Below are positions 10,156-22,246 of a stretch of 64,000 bases of DNA, one piece after another (the first letter of the stretch is position 1; the number at the start of each line of letters is the position of its first letter). The notes beneath the pieces are model-generated. The model made no database searches. It had not been told where the DNA came from and saw nothing but the letters and a program-made list of their open reading frames with translations. The translations under genes were made by a program, and so were the position numbers. The DNA comes from Hydrangea macrophylla (Eukaryota > Streptophyta > Magnoliopsida > Cornales > Hydrangeaceae). Location of the stretch: the NCBI GenBank assembly GCA_033977485.1, contig CM066991.1, forward strand, positions 30,253,850 to 30,317,849, written 5' to 3'.

Positions 10156-11603
10156 CTGAAATGGGAATTGTGTAAGTTCATTAAGTCTCACATTATGATC
10201 CAAAATTTGCATTGGTTATAGACTGAGAGGGATAAATAGGTGATTAATCAGCTGGACGACCCCCCCACCCCTAAATCTGATCACCATAAAATTTTGCACA
10301 ATTCTGAAAATTAAGATTTGGAAAAATAGACTAGCATCTAGTCGTGAACTATGTCCTCAAAAGACTTCCCAAAAAAAGCAAAAATCTGATACAAAACAAC
10401 CCAAATCAGCCTCCAAACCAGAAACCAAGTCAAAGCACAGAGTAATACAAAACAACCCAAATCAGTAAAACCAAAATCTGAGAAGTTAGGTCTAGGGTTT
10501 AATTTTTGTAAATATTAATTTATTCTAGCAATTATTAGAAGACGAAGAACAAGAATAAGAAGAAGAACAAGAAGATGTACCTTCTCCGGCAGACAGTTCA
10601 GGCAGCGGCACGGGACAGCGCGGGGCGGCGAAGGGGCGGCAAAGGCACGGCGGCGAGGGGGCGCCGATCTCAGTCTCTCTCTCTTCTCTTTCTCTTTTCT
10701 CTCTCTTCCCAGACCTCAACCTCGGCAAGATCTACAACAGAGAAGATATTTCAACAGATGTTTTGGTAAGAAGAGACATAGAAATAAGTATATTGCATCA
10801 ATATCCAGAAAATAAGCTGAGCTTAAAAATAACATTTACTATTTTAACATTTTGACATGGATTATGTAACTTCTTTTATATCTTTCAAGGCAAGAGGTCA
10901 TGTTCTAGGAGAATATGGAGTTCGGGTACACAGCTTGGTTCTTCCTGGGCTCCCAGCCAGTACTACAATTCACTTCTCTGCACCCGGAGAGGTGTGTTTG
11001 TTTACCCTATACACACACTTCTCGTATAGCTATACCAAATATATTAAGCTATAGTATTCGTTATATCTTATTAATGTCTATACAAAATGTTGGTTACAGG
11101 TTTACTCCCTCAAACACGATATCATAGATGTGCATTTGTTTTAATCTAGTATTCCCTGTTCCCGTTTGAATCGCTTCCGTTTAGTGTGACTTGGTGTGGG
11201 TTTGGTTGGTGATGTATTAGCCCCTAGGCACCCACCCTTCCCTTACCAGGGTAAGTTCTACCTAGTGAGTCCATAACAAAGACCAGAAAGAATCAACCAG
11301 GCCTGGGGGAACTGTCGTATAATGTAGGAACTGAAATCTGAACAAACCCGCAAATCCGCCCTTAAATCGTGTTCTCAGTTAAGTGTATGAAATATTTTAT
11401 AAAAAATAATAAAAAAAAAAATATATATATATATATATCAACTTGTGCAGCATTCAATGGACCACAAATCTTCAACTAATAAGATATAAGAAGAATAAAT
11501 CAGCAACAAATACACTACCCATAACAAGAACTTCTAACTCCCCGCCAACAGATATAAGAAGATTCATTTGGTGTCCTTAATATTACCCTACATACATACA
11601 TAC

Positions 11604-11798
11604 CTCATGAGCTAGAACAACTGCTACCATTCCATCTTATTTGAGTTTTCTAAGCAAACCCTTCTGAAAAATACTCTTCCCATTAGAGATGTAAGCAGCA
11701 TTTCCAATAGAAGAGTCTACTAACATCATATCCCAATCCAATCCACTTTTAGGTACATACCCAGAAACTCTGCAATCCTTGTTGCCATCCAGATCTTG
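11604..11798 (-). pseudogene. Captured exon resembling an M48/OMA1-type metallopeptidase
   Basis: A 195-bp exon on the minus strand is bounded by TTTCAG and GTATGT. It reads LDWDMMLVDSSIGNA, then GKSIFQKGLLRKLK, an in-frame TAA, and VAVVLAHE at the exon end. The layout resembles the OMA1-like peptidase segment that leads to HExxH, with the intron after HE. The stop shows it is not functional. Assignment rests on motif resemblance only. Confidence 0.4.
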
Positions 11799-11942
11799 CT
11801 GAAACACAAATATTGTTGGCTACTAGCAAATCAAACCTAGCTATTTACATATGAATTTAGATTCACATGAACTTGGGTAGTTGGGTTCAAATCTGCAATT
11901 GGGTTGCCACCCAGATCTTGCTGAAACACAAATATCGTTGGA
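11783..11942. repeat. Short direct duplication beside the captured peptidase exon
   Basis: GTTGCCATCCAGATCTTGCTGAAACACAAATATTGTTGG-like sequence at about 11782-11820 recurs, with few changes, at about 11903-11942. The copies include the exon's splice-acceptor edge, so the duplication is probably younger than the capture. Confidence 0.6.
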
Positions 11943-12478
11943 TTCAGTAATATTATTGGAGCTGGTTGATAAGCTTTGAAGACTATGAACCAATAAAGAA
12001 TTCATATCACTAGCTCATACAAAACAACAACAAAGCATTACAAGTAGTGCCTCTGCAAGCTTCACATACAAGTATAGAACTGATTGCAATTTGCCCCTTT
12101 TTAAACTAAGAAATCTCACTTTGGTACTTAAAAAAATTTCTAACTTCCACCCAAATAAATATCAGCATTTAACTCAGTTAGCCTCAAATCATTATAGATA
12201 TCCCTTTGAACATACAAGATTCTTTGTTTTATGAATAAAATTGGTTAGGGGAAAAAATCAAAAAATAATAAAATAAATTTACGTCTGCGTGATAAAAAAA
12301 AATTTTTCAAAAATTGCAATATAACAGAACATGAAATTCCATAGTCTAAAGTGTGGAACAAGAAGATATAGCGGAATCAATATGAAGACAACTACCGAAG
12401 AAATCAAACCATCGAGTTAAAGCCAACAATATCAAATATCAAAAACCTAGCAAAGATTCAAAAATTGAAGTTATAAAC

Positions 12479-12482
<4 letters not shown>

Positions 12483-12509
<27 letters not shown>
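12483..12509. repeat. (GA)n microsatellite
   Basis: Uninterrupted GA dinucleotides. AAG-rich purine sequence follows to about 12645. Confidence 0.9.
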
Positions 12510-12513
<4 letters not shown>

Positions 12514-12881
12514 TTAATAGAATGGCCTAAGCTTTGGGCTTGAATCTAATGAGAAGAAGAAGAAGAAGAAGGAGAAAGGAAGAAAGAAGAAAGAAGAATT
12601 AGGGCTTGAATCTGACGAGAAGCAGAAGAAGAAGACGAAGGAATTAGGGCATGTACCTGCGGAACTCGACGGTGAGTGGCGACGGTGAGGGGCGACCAGA
12701 TCTCCTCTCTCACACTCTCTCTCCTCTGTCCTCTCTCTCTCTCTCTCTTGCCTCTTCTATGTGAGGCTGTGAGTGTCTTCGGGGGGGACAGATTTAGGGC
12801 ACGATCTGTATATTCTTTTTTATTTTCTTTTTCTTTCTTTTTTCTTCTTTTTTATATTACATATAATTTCGATAAATAAAT

Positions 12882-13023
12882 TCTAACGGATGTATCCGTT
12901 AGTATTGTTTTTAAAACTGTTAGAAAAAATATAAGTCCGTATGAAGGGTCATTACTAACGGATTTTTCTCATTTCTAACGGATATATATGTTAGATATTA
13001 GTAATGGATATATCCGTTAGAAA
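12882..13023. repeat. Right subterminal repeats of CACTA 1
   Basis: Five complete CTAACGG half-sites plus decayed ones in about 140 bp, mirroring the left end. Confidence 0.8.
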
Positions 13024-13066
13024 GCTTAAAACATGTCTGTTAGAAATTGGTCTATATGGTGTAGTG

Positions 13067-14509
13067 TTAGTTTAATTTCCTTTTTTTTTTTTTGTTATTT
13101 ATATTTACTTACTTGTATCAGAGTAAAGTAAAAACCCACATGTTTGTTAAAATGAGTATTTTAACAAATCGCCCAAAATAGAAGTCAGATTGAGTTATCA
13201 CAACCACTCTTGAGTCCACACGGACTCTAGCACGCCCGACGCACACCACACCAGAAATTATTGTAAACACAAGAGAGGTCATTGTAATTTTGAATACTAC
13301 CAGGGATGTCCCTATAATTTGACCTAACTTCAGGGGAAGTTCGTATAATTTACCCAAAAAAAAATATATGAACAGAAATAAAGGGCCCTCAGCCAGCCAA
13401 CAAACCCCCAAAATAGAACTTTCATACGCTAGGTTCACAAGCCTACTTTTTAACCCAAAGTCCCTATGAAATTTTTTCCTCGAAAATACTCTAATTTCTC
13501 CAACATAAGCGAGCTGGTCAATGTGGCAAAAACTGTTTTCCATAATAGTTTATTTGATAATTTTTAAAATTTTAAAATGCCAACTTTTAGGAGAAAAAAA
13601 AAAGTTACTTTAGATTTCAATTTTTTATTGTACCCTTTTCTAGAAATAGATTCATTCTTTAAGACATCATCAACCATGGACCACACCATCACTCTCAAGA
13701 CATTTTTTGTTGGTCAAGCCATTTCTGGGGTTCAAGCCATGGCTGGTAGATCCATAATTGTTGTGATGCAAAGAAATAGAGGAATGAAGATTATGCAAAA
13801 AAAAAAACAGACAATTAGGGTTTAATTCAGCGGAAAAGAAAATATCCAACCACATTACGTAAAAATTTTCTAATTTTTAGCCAAAATAGCTAAAAGACTA
13901 TTTTAGCTAATTAGTTTTAAGCTTCCAACTCCAACCATGTTCTCCATTATAGGGAGGTTTGAATTATTATAATAATTTTTTATATAAAAGTTGAAAATTT
14001 TAATGCACTGGATATGATATGTATTATTTTTCATTAATTTTTACTTATGGGTAATTACCTATATTCACACTCTCTCTCTTCAAATGTGGATAACCAAAAA
14101 GGGGTTAAACCAAAATAAAGAACCAATTGGGGAACCATTGGAGCTCCAAAAATGCACTTTATTTCTCCAAAATAGCTAAAAATTAAATATAGAAAATATA
14201 ATATGATTGGAATTGCTCTAATAACTTACGATTTTGTGATGCAGAAGTCATGCCTCATGGAATCAAAACAGAATTGGAAAGCACAGAGAGAAAGATAGAG
14301 AGAGAGAGTAGAGAGAGATCGTGAGATAATGAGTGACAAAAATAGAGAGAGAAAGTGAGAGAGAGAGAGAGAAATGTACAGATCTTGCATTTATTTTGGT
14401 AATTTGAAATCCATAATTGTAGGTGATAGTATATACACATATATGTATATTTAATTAATGGCAATTTGGACCATAAAAAATTACAGATATTTAGGAAAAA
14501 TGATTAATA
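13067..14509. other. Intergenic stretch, no gene seen
   Basis: AT-rich sequence. The first ~50 bp look like the continuation of the LTR split by CACTA 1. Around 13285-13350 is sequence like the terminal repeat of Mutator-like elements (GGGATGTCCCTATAATTTGACC...). About 13870-14225 has MITE-like text (AATAGCTAAAA near both sides) whose ends I could not fix. No open frame here has recognisable content. Confidence 0.5.
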
Positions 14510-14740
14510 TAAGAGTTAATTAGTATAATGTCCTATTTAGTCTAACTTTGTTATAATAGGTTCAACTCTAACAACATTTTGGTCATAGGTCCACATTTTT
14601 ATTTAGTGACCAAACTACCCCTAAAGCCCATCAATGAGTCATTCCTTTTCAAACTCTTTATTTAATTTGGAAACACCCAAAATCAAGGGGTTTCAAATTT
14701 TAAACACCAAATTATATATATGTATATATATAAGATTTCC

Positions 14741-14742
<2 letters not shown>

Positions 14743-14782
<40 letters not shown>
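14743..14782. repeat. (CT)n microsatellite
   Basis: About 20 CT units directly upstream of the 144-bp tandem duplication; pyrimidine tracts of this kind are common in plant 5' leaders. Confidence 0.9.
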
Positions 14783-14783
<1 letters not shown>

Positions 14784-15071
14784 GGATGAATCGGAGACTC
14801 CATTCAATGAGAAAAAAGCTTGCGATGGTCTTCTCCGGCGAGGTGGTGATTGTTTTGAGTGTTGCAGTTGGGATCGCGCTTGTTGTCACGCTCGGATTTG
14901 TGGGAGTGGTCGTTGTCTTCGTGATGTGGATGAACCGGAGACTCCATTCAACGAGAAAAAGCTTGCGATGGTCTTCTCCGGCGAGGTGGTGATTGTTTTT
15001 GGGTGTTGCATTTGGGATCGAGCTTGTTGTCACGCGCGGGTTTGCGGGAGAAGTCGTTGTCTTCGTTATGT
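14784..15071. repeat. 144-bp tandem duplication (48 codons), coding-like
   Basis: Two head-to-tail copies starting at 14784 and 14928 share GGATGAA, CGGAGACTCCATTCAA, AAGCTTGCGATGGTCTTCTC and the rest with scattered substitutions. Each can encode DE(S/P)ETPFNEKK followed by a hydrophobic, membrane-like run (GEVVIV...). A six- versus five-A run shifts the frame of copy 1 against copy 2, and an extra T compensates the length. It looks like a gene fragment for a small membrane protein (N-terminal segment), duplicated and decayed. I do not recognise the family. Confidence 0.6.
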
Positions 15072-16210
15072 TGCTTTGCTTTTCAATTTTGCCTTTTCAT
15101 TGGTGTTTGCTGACTTTTTGTATTTTGTCTTCTATTTTAGTTGTGTATTGGAGCAGTATTTAATTTGGGGTGTTTCAGTGGGTGCTTTTTTGAGTCTTTG
15201 GAGGGGGTGCTTAGTTGAGTCCATTTAATTGTGTTTTGGAAGTTGTTTGGATCTGGGCGTGGCTTTGGAAGCTAGTTGTTTGAATCTGGGTGTGGCTTTG
15301 TTTAATTATTCTAGTGTGAAATTGAACGCTCATGTTCATTCTAGTGTGAAATTTAACACTCATGTTCTTGATTCCTATATTGTGGTGCGAAATTGTATAC
15401 TGTTAGTATGTACTATAATTTATTATTTGAATGATGACTGCTTACCAAATTAAAAAGAGTCAACTGCTAATTGAATCTCCATTCCAACGTAATGCTAATT
15501 AGTTTGTTCCAAAAACAACTACACAATTCAAAGGTTGTAGTGTGAATATTAACACTCATGTTCTTGGTTCAAAGGCTATGTGATTTATGGCACAAACACA
15601 AAAACGGAAAGCACTATAATTATGGGATATTAATACAAAATGAGATATTGGCAAGTCAAAATGCTATCATAACTATCAGAATTAATGTGTATATATGGCA
15701 AGTCAAAATCCGGTTTAATGAAAGCAGTGAAATTTTGCAGTGTAAATTTTCCCTAATAAACCAGTTGCAGTGTAAAATTTCACACTAATAAACCAGTTAC
15801 AGTATAAAAATGATCTGTTTGTAGTGTAAAATTCAATACCCGTAGAAAGACTCGTTTATGATGTGATATCTAGATTGAATATGCAACACACTGAATTAGA
15901 AATGATGAAATTCGTTTGTAACCGTTGTGTAAAGTAATATCCTAAAATATTATGATAAAATTTCTATATATATTGTAACCAATATCAATTGGGATTTGAT
16001 AAGATTTGGTCAGATTTGGTAACTGATTCAATCATTAAATCTGAATTAATATATGTATATATATAGGTTAGGGGTAGAAAAGACATCTAATAATTCTATA
16101 ATAGGAAAATTTGGACTAATCTCTAACAACATTTACAATTATAGGGTCTATCATTAGGAAGTACCAAATGGTGGGTCTATTACAACAAACGTTGGTAGAG
16201 TGGGATTTTC

Positions 16211-17043
16211 CACTAAATTTTTCTATATTTTTAGTATATCTTATTAATTAAGAATAAATTTAAGAGATAAAAAAGTCAAATACACTAAATTTTCCTTTGA
16301 CCCATTACAAGGGACTATATCTTATATTTCTAGAAAAAAAAAAAATTTGCATGTGTTCGAATACAAACTCAAATGACTGATCTCAACATATCCGGAGCAC
16401 GGCCCAAAATTGGTTTCGGGCCTAATATTTTGCTTATGCTCGGTTCAACCCATTTTACATCAAAGCTCAACCCTAATTTTTGTGGCGCTTGCCTTGCCCT
16501 ACTTATAGACCTAAAGTTATGCAATTTAGAGTGGGTCAACAAATTAAAAATAGCATCATCAAAGGACTTCTCGGGTTAAGATAAAATGTCCTGAAGTAAT
16601 TAAAGCTGTATATGAAAGCACTTTCATTAATTATCCCTAGAAAAAAAAAAAAAAAAAAAAAGAATTGGTTGCTTTGGCTACGTACCTTTAGGCTTTGTTT
16701 GGTTCAAGGATTTGGGAAAGCAGAATCAAGTGGAAAACAAGTTCTTTTGACTCTACGAATGGGGCTAGTTTTCCTTCTTGTTTTCCTATTCCTTCTTTTT
16801 TTCTTCATTAAATCCATGAACCAAATAAAGCCTTGAAGTTGTATGTTTTTTTTTCCTGAACCTTACAGGCTATTTTTTCTGTTAATTTCTTAATTTCTGT
16901 GTTGAGATAACTGGCCATGGGATCAACATTGATCAAATTAGGAAACAACAATTAATTGTAAAGTTTATATCATCTAAAAATTGCATATACGGAAAAACCA
17001 ACATATTTTAAATGCATAACAATACAACTAAAGAAATTTCAAT
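16211..17043. other. Intergenic stretch, no gene seen
   Basis: AT-rich, with a long poly-A run at about 16640-16661. Nothing recognisable on either strand. Confidence 0.6.
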
Positions 17044-17838
17044 TAGGGGTGGCAGTCGGGTCGGGTCGGGTCATAATTGTATCGGGTCATATGTTTAATC
17101 TGTCTAACCCGTGTAGGGTGTCATCGGTTTGGTTCGGTTCGAATTTTTATTAATTTTTTTTATTTTCATTTTTTTTTCATATTTTGAAAACCAACCGAAG
17201 TGGTCGGTTTGGTCGATTTTTTGACTTTGGTCGATTTTGCCAATTTGGGCGGTCGGATCGGTTTTTTTGTTGTAGGTAATTTTAAGAAAACCAACTAGTT
17301 AGCTCGGTTTGGTTATTCAAAAAAAACTTACAACCTTGCTAAAAACACAAACAAGTATTTCCATCAAATGTATCAATTATTAACACATATTACATACCAT
17401 CTTAAATACTAAAATACTACAAATATAACAATATCCAACTATTATAAACCTATTAGTTACGGAGTATTAATTATTTTAATTTTTATTACATTAGTTATTA
17501 ATTATTATATATAGATTTACTTGTTTGGTAAGTTAATAATTACTTTTTTTTTTTTGTTTGCTTTGGGAGGAAAAAAAATTTATTTTAGTTTATATTTTTT
17601 TTTTAAATAAATAAATATTTTTTTAATTATAAATTTTTTTATTACACTATTTTTAAAATTAAAAAAAAAACCTCAACTGCACTTAAATACTTAATCGGGT
17701 CAAACATGTTAAACGGGTTGACCCGTTTAAATCCGTTATTAATCGTGCCAAACGGTTCAACTCGTTTTTGACCCATGCCCTTATACGGGTCACCCAAACC
17801 CATTTATTTTCGTGTCGGATTGAAAATTGCCACCCCTA
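17044..17838. mobile_element. Non-autonomous hAT-type element, 795 bp
   Basis: It starts TAGGGGTGGCA and ends TGCCACCCCTA, an 11-bp perfect terminal inverted repeat. The flanking 8-bp sequence ATTTCAAT is identical on both sides (17036-17043 and 17839-17846), the hAT duplication length. Subterminal CGGGT/ACCCG words repeat on both sides. No transposase frame is present. Confidence 0.9.
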
Positions 17839-17846
17839 ATTTCAAT

Positions 17847-19080
17847 CGATGAAACATACATTTTGAATCTATACAATCAAAACGATTAAAAGTTACTTAT
17901 AAACTGGGCCTACAACATTAACCATTGAGATATTCATTTCTATCTAGAGAGAGAGAGAAAGCTGAAGCCAGGAACGATGAATGAATTAAAAGAAGATGGA
18001 ACACTAATCATGATTAGTATGACTAAGAACCATGCACTTGGACAATCGTTTGGAGGAGAACAAGTTGGGTTGACTAACTATATATAATTATATATAATTG
18101 ATGAGTGTTATATGTGCACCAATGTCACTTGCATATTCCTTTTCAACCTCACCCAGAAAAGGTGGAGACCTGGGGATGATTGTGAAAATCATATCCGTTA
18201 TATAAGTTTTAATAACAAACTTTAGCAAATGTGTACTTAATTATGATTGGAATTTTAATAAATTGATTCATTGAAAAGGATGAAGAGCAGTACAAGTTGA
18301 TTACCTTTATGGCTGACTACTTCTTTCTTTCAAGAACAAAATAAAGAAGGTAGCTTTCTATATATGTCAAAGTTTAAAAACATAAATAAAATTGTAGCAG
18401 CCAACTTATTTATCTTAAGCATAGATTATTTTATAATTCTTCTAGACTTTTTGCCTTTTTTTTTTTTCAGAACAGAAAATTTTTGCAATAAGGAAGCCAT
18501 AAGGTGGAAGTTACAGGTTTAGAGACCGAGTTAAAAGCCAAAACCCAAACAAGATATATGGGAAAAAGAAAATCCAGCCACATAATAAAGAAAAAATAAA
18601 TGAATGAATAAAAAACAACAACAATAACAAAGAATGTGGGAAGAGAAGATCAAGTCAAAGCCTCAAGATAAGGGAAATATTGAAATCGGGAAGGATAACT
18701 AGTACTCCTACTATCTAAAAAATAAATAAAGAAAACCAGTTCCCTCGATCATGTTTTTTTCTACCTTGTGTTTTCTTACATTTTTAAATAATATTTAAAA
18801 TTTAAAATACACACATATAAATATAATTGTTAATATGAATAAAGGAAGTAAACTGACTCACAACATTTAAATTGTTTAATTTACTTCTCATGAATTTATT
18901 CCTTTTTTTCCAATTTGCCTCCTTGTTTTCCTTACTTATAACCACACAAATTAAAGGAAAAATAATTTCTCCGTAGTTACTTTTCTTTTCCCTCACCAAA
19001 TCTAAGAGCCTAGGCATTTGTTTGTAGTAAATGTTCTAATAAATCATTTGCGATATATCCCCCAAATAAGAACTGCTGAT
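17847..19080. other. Intergenic stretch, no gene seen
   Basis: AT-rich sequence with A-runs; no recognisable coding or structural RNA. Confidence 0.6.
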
Positions 19081-19307
19081 TAGGGGTGTAAATCAGTCGG
19101 TCGTTTGGTTTTTTTTTTCTTCGGTTTTTTGGTATTTGAAAACTGACAGAAATCGTTGGTTTTCGATTAGTCGGTCGATTCTTTAGGGGTTCGGTCAGTT
19201 TTTCGGCCGATTTTAGCTTGTAGATACGTTTGAAAAACCAATCGGTTGGTTTTCAGTTCGGTTGTTTGCGTTCGATTTTCGATTTATGATTTTTTCTTAC
19301 ACCCCTA
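19081..19307. mobile_element. hAT-type MITE, 227 bp
   Basis: It starts TAGGGGTGTAA and ends TTACACCCCTA. The 8-bp flanks CTGCTGAT and CTGTTGAT match at seven of eight positions. The interior is rich in CGGTT/CGGTC words, like the larger element at 17044-17838, so the two may be related families. Confidence 0.82.
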
Positions 19308-20550
19308 CTGTTGATGTAGAACAATAAACGCACCTTCTTATATAGTCAATCGTACGGATCCAAAAAGAGTAACAAGAACTCCAAGCTTGTAGCCAGTAAA
19401 ATCCATCCAATAAAGTCCAGAACTCCTCGAGAAGTTGTCAAGGTTGGGAAATTACATTGGAACTTCCATCGATTCACAGAAGAAGCCGAGAGAATGGAAA
19501 GTAAGCGATCAAATCCAAAAGGAAGCTCCACATTTGAGAAAAAAAAATCCATGAACAAGTTCAATAAAAATGACTCTAATTAGGGGCAGGTGTATGGCCT
19601 AGATTTATATAAAAATAAAAAATCAATAAATAAATAAACCCTGACACCCTCCCTACCTTGTGCGAAAAAAACCATGACCCTCCTTCAACGTTATCATGTT
19701 ATTCAACATTTGCAATCAAGACAACATTCAATGTTTCAAAATATAAAGAATCGAAAAGGAGTACTGTAAAGAAGTTATCATGTTATTTTGATGTTTTATT
19801 ATGTTGAAAATATTATATATTATATATAATTTTTTTGAAGTTTGTCGTGCTTTAGTACTTGGAAAAAAAAATCTTTCTTAATCATCAACTTCGCCCCAGT
19901 GAATGAATTTTTGGGCCAGGTTCGCCACTAACTCCAATATTCCATAAAAGGAACTAATTACCAGTATACTCTATTGTACCTTTGGTAATTTTGCTTTTGC
20001 TTTTGTTTGCTATCTATTTCTTTATTTTTGTTGTTTGTGTGGTTTTCTTTGTATAGTATGACTTTCAGTAATGATATTTTAGTTTTTGAGCCAAAAAAAT
20101 GTACACCATAAAGCAAACACTTAGGCCAAGAAGAGTAGAAGAAAACTACTTATTGTAAAAGTAGTCCACATAGGGCCACCAAATCGAGAGAGTAAATATT
20201 TAATACAGTGTGATATCGTGTCATCGGTATTCCCACTCTAACATATGTAGTTATAGTACTTGTGTGGACACATATTTTCTTTTAAATTACGACTAACGTG
20301 TACTTGTTAGTGATGTTTTATTGGTTTCTAAGTTAGAAAAATAACCGTTATAACGAATGTTTTCTTCCATAGAGGCAGCAAAAGTACTGTAGCACACTAT
20401 GACCCAAGACGACGAACTGGAACCCACCACCATGACAAGAAGCCCAAAAAGAGACATACCCATAAAGAGAGAAGACTTAAGGATCCCAACCAAAAGACCA
20501 AAGAGACCACAAACTGGAAAGACACAAGGGCTAGAAAGGGCCAAACTAAA
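19308..20550. other. Intergenic stretch left of the copia element
   Basis: AT-rich. The last ~150 bp (20395-20545) are less AT-rich and open on the plus strand (basic, KRPKRPQT), but no known product is recognised. Confidence 0.5.
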
Positions 20551-20847
20551 TGTTGGAAACTCACATAGATGCATAGGGTCGGGTTTAGGACATTACCTAG
20601 CGCAATTGAACCCGACAGATCGTAGATCATTGATTGTTACGAGCCCTCAACATTGTTCTTCCAATTCGAGAATACTAGCCTCCGTGTACGCCTTATACTT
20701 TGCTACGGTCGCGAGAACGGCTACTAGAGCAATCCCTTTGATGTTCACGCGCTAAATCCCAAGCTTCCTTAGTGATTGAGCTAGAGAGAGATAGAGTTAA
20801 ATCTAGAGAGGGAGAGAGAGACAATTGAGGAGGAGAGAGAGTGTCGA

Positions 20848-20890
<43 letters not shown>

Positions 20891-21066
20891 GTGTATGTAT
20901 AATGTTTTGTGATCATCTATTTTAGTTGTAACTACAACTTCTATATATAAGCACTCCCCTAATAGGGTTTGAATAGGACTCCTTATGGGCTTGCTTACCA
21001 ACCAAGCAAGGCCCGTTAGACCCTAGGTCCAATGTGAGTGTCCCAACTCAGATAACATTTCTTATA
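20551..21066 (-). repeat. 3' LTR of the copia element
   Basis: Reads on the minus strand from TATAAGAAATGTTATC to TTTCCAACA. It is similar to the right LTR throughout, including TAGGACATTACC, CTAGAGCAATCCC and the GA microsatellite (20846-20888). The start TATAA follows directly after a GTGGGAGA purine tract. A start at TGTTATC (21057) is the canonical alternative. Confidence 0.82.
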
Positions 21067-21085
21067 TCTCCCACTCACCCACATA
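21067..21085 (-). other. Polypurine tract of the copia element
   Basis: On the minus strand GGGTGAGTGGGAGA sits directly against the LTR start TATAAG. GTGGGAGA is the usual copia plus-strand primer. Confidence 0.65.
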
Positions 21086-22246
21086 GGGCTTTGTGTCAAA
21101 CAAAATCTCTCAGATTTCAACTTTCATCATCTCTTCATACATGAATTAGAACGTGCGACCTCACGAAAAGAACGTACAGCAACAAGAGCTGAGACGCTAA
21201 GTCAATCACTAAACTAGCAAATGCATCTCTCGTAAGCTTCCCGTGTATTTACCCAGACTTGTCCAACCACACTGGATGTAGCACTCTTAATCCCTCGAAA
21301 AGCAGTGCTATACCCCCACATCTGTAATGTACCCGTGATAATCAGTACATGTACGATCGTCGCTGGCCAGCTAATGAGTCAGAGTACATGGTGTGTTATC
21401 AAATTAGTCTTCCCCGCCTACTAATGTCAATTCAACTAACTTGACCATTTTCCTAGACATACCCTATGGAACAGAATTTGCCACTTCGCCCCTAGGAGGT
21501 ACGCTAAAGTAGCGTCATCAAATGTCCTCTTCATGACACAGTCTCAAGCCAAAAGGTAAATCGTGTAGAATCCCCAAAAAAAGGGAGACTACGTGGCTCA
21601 CACAGCAATGAAATAGGGATCAATCCATTGCTCCACAAAAAATGATCTCAAAATAGCACATACAGTATGATATGTATACTATGGCATTCGTCCATAAAAA
21701 TGGGTGTGTCACTACATGGTAATAGTAACGCAATACGAATCTTAGTCTAGACATTACATAAATGTCTAACTTGAGTTTTTCAACACAGTCGCACCTCCTG
21801 GCGCCCGTTGGAAATCTCACATTTGGTATGAGCAGACAACATAGAGGCGTGAGCAATCTCCATGTTTGACTCAGTATAGAGGTATTGGTCTCATCTTAGA
21901 ACTTATCTAAGGCAACATATAAGTAAAAATATCTTCTTGCTTGTTGTTCTTACACCGCACAGATACAGGTGTTCTAGCTCGCTATCTCAGTGCCACAAAC
22001 ACAAATGTCTCATCTTGCTCACCGTCCAAGTGCTATGAACACATTTGTTCAAAGTCAGCTATCCAGGCACCAAGGTGAATCGCCCGTGTGAGCAGGTCAA
22101 TTCAAGCCTAGTGACACTCACAAGGAAAAATGTGCACGTATCCAATTAACAACTAATGAATTTGGATAACCATCAATTTTGTTATTAAAATAATAAACAT
22201 CTGGAAACAATAATAATAATGTCAAGAATAACACTATCTAAGTATA

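Larger units (their letters stand above)
6959..13066. mobile_element. CACTA (En/Spm) element 1, gene-capturing, 6.1 kb
   Basis: The right end, read inward on the minus strand, starts CACTACACCATATAGACC. The left end starts CTCTACACCATATGGCC, one base off CACTA. The element is flanked by TTA on both sides (6956-6958 and 13067-13069), the 3-bp duplication expected of this superfamily. Both ends hold subterminal palindromes built on CTAACGG. No transposase was recognised inside; the interior instead carries reverse-strand exon fragments of kinesin-5, ALIS/CDC50 and probably an M48 peptidase. It is therefore probably non-autonomous. GC-rich exon-like blocks near 10560-10740 and 12600-12720 lie on the minus strand and end at GTACAT donors, compatible with 5' exons of transcripts read leftward. 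Confidence 0.85.
14510..16210. mobile_element. Possible Mutator-like element carrying gene sequence (Pack-MULE candidate)
   Basis: Left text (TTTGTTATAATAGGTTCA, then ACTACCCCTAAAG) and the reverse complement of the right text (TTTGTTGTAATAGACCCA, then CTACCCCTAACC) resemble each other, as a long imperfect terminal repeat would. The more GC-rich interior begins just after a CT microsatellite and contains the 144-bp duplication. I could not define exact ends or a 9-bp target duplication. Confidence 0.3.

Noticed and set aside
13285..13360. A complete Mutator-like element
   Set aside because: Only one terminal-repeat-like stretch is visible; no partner or duplication was found.
20397..20755. 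118-codon plus-strand ORF
   Set aside because: It crosses the copia LTR border and matches nothing known.
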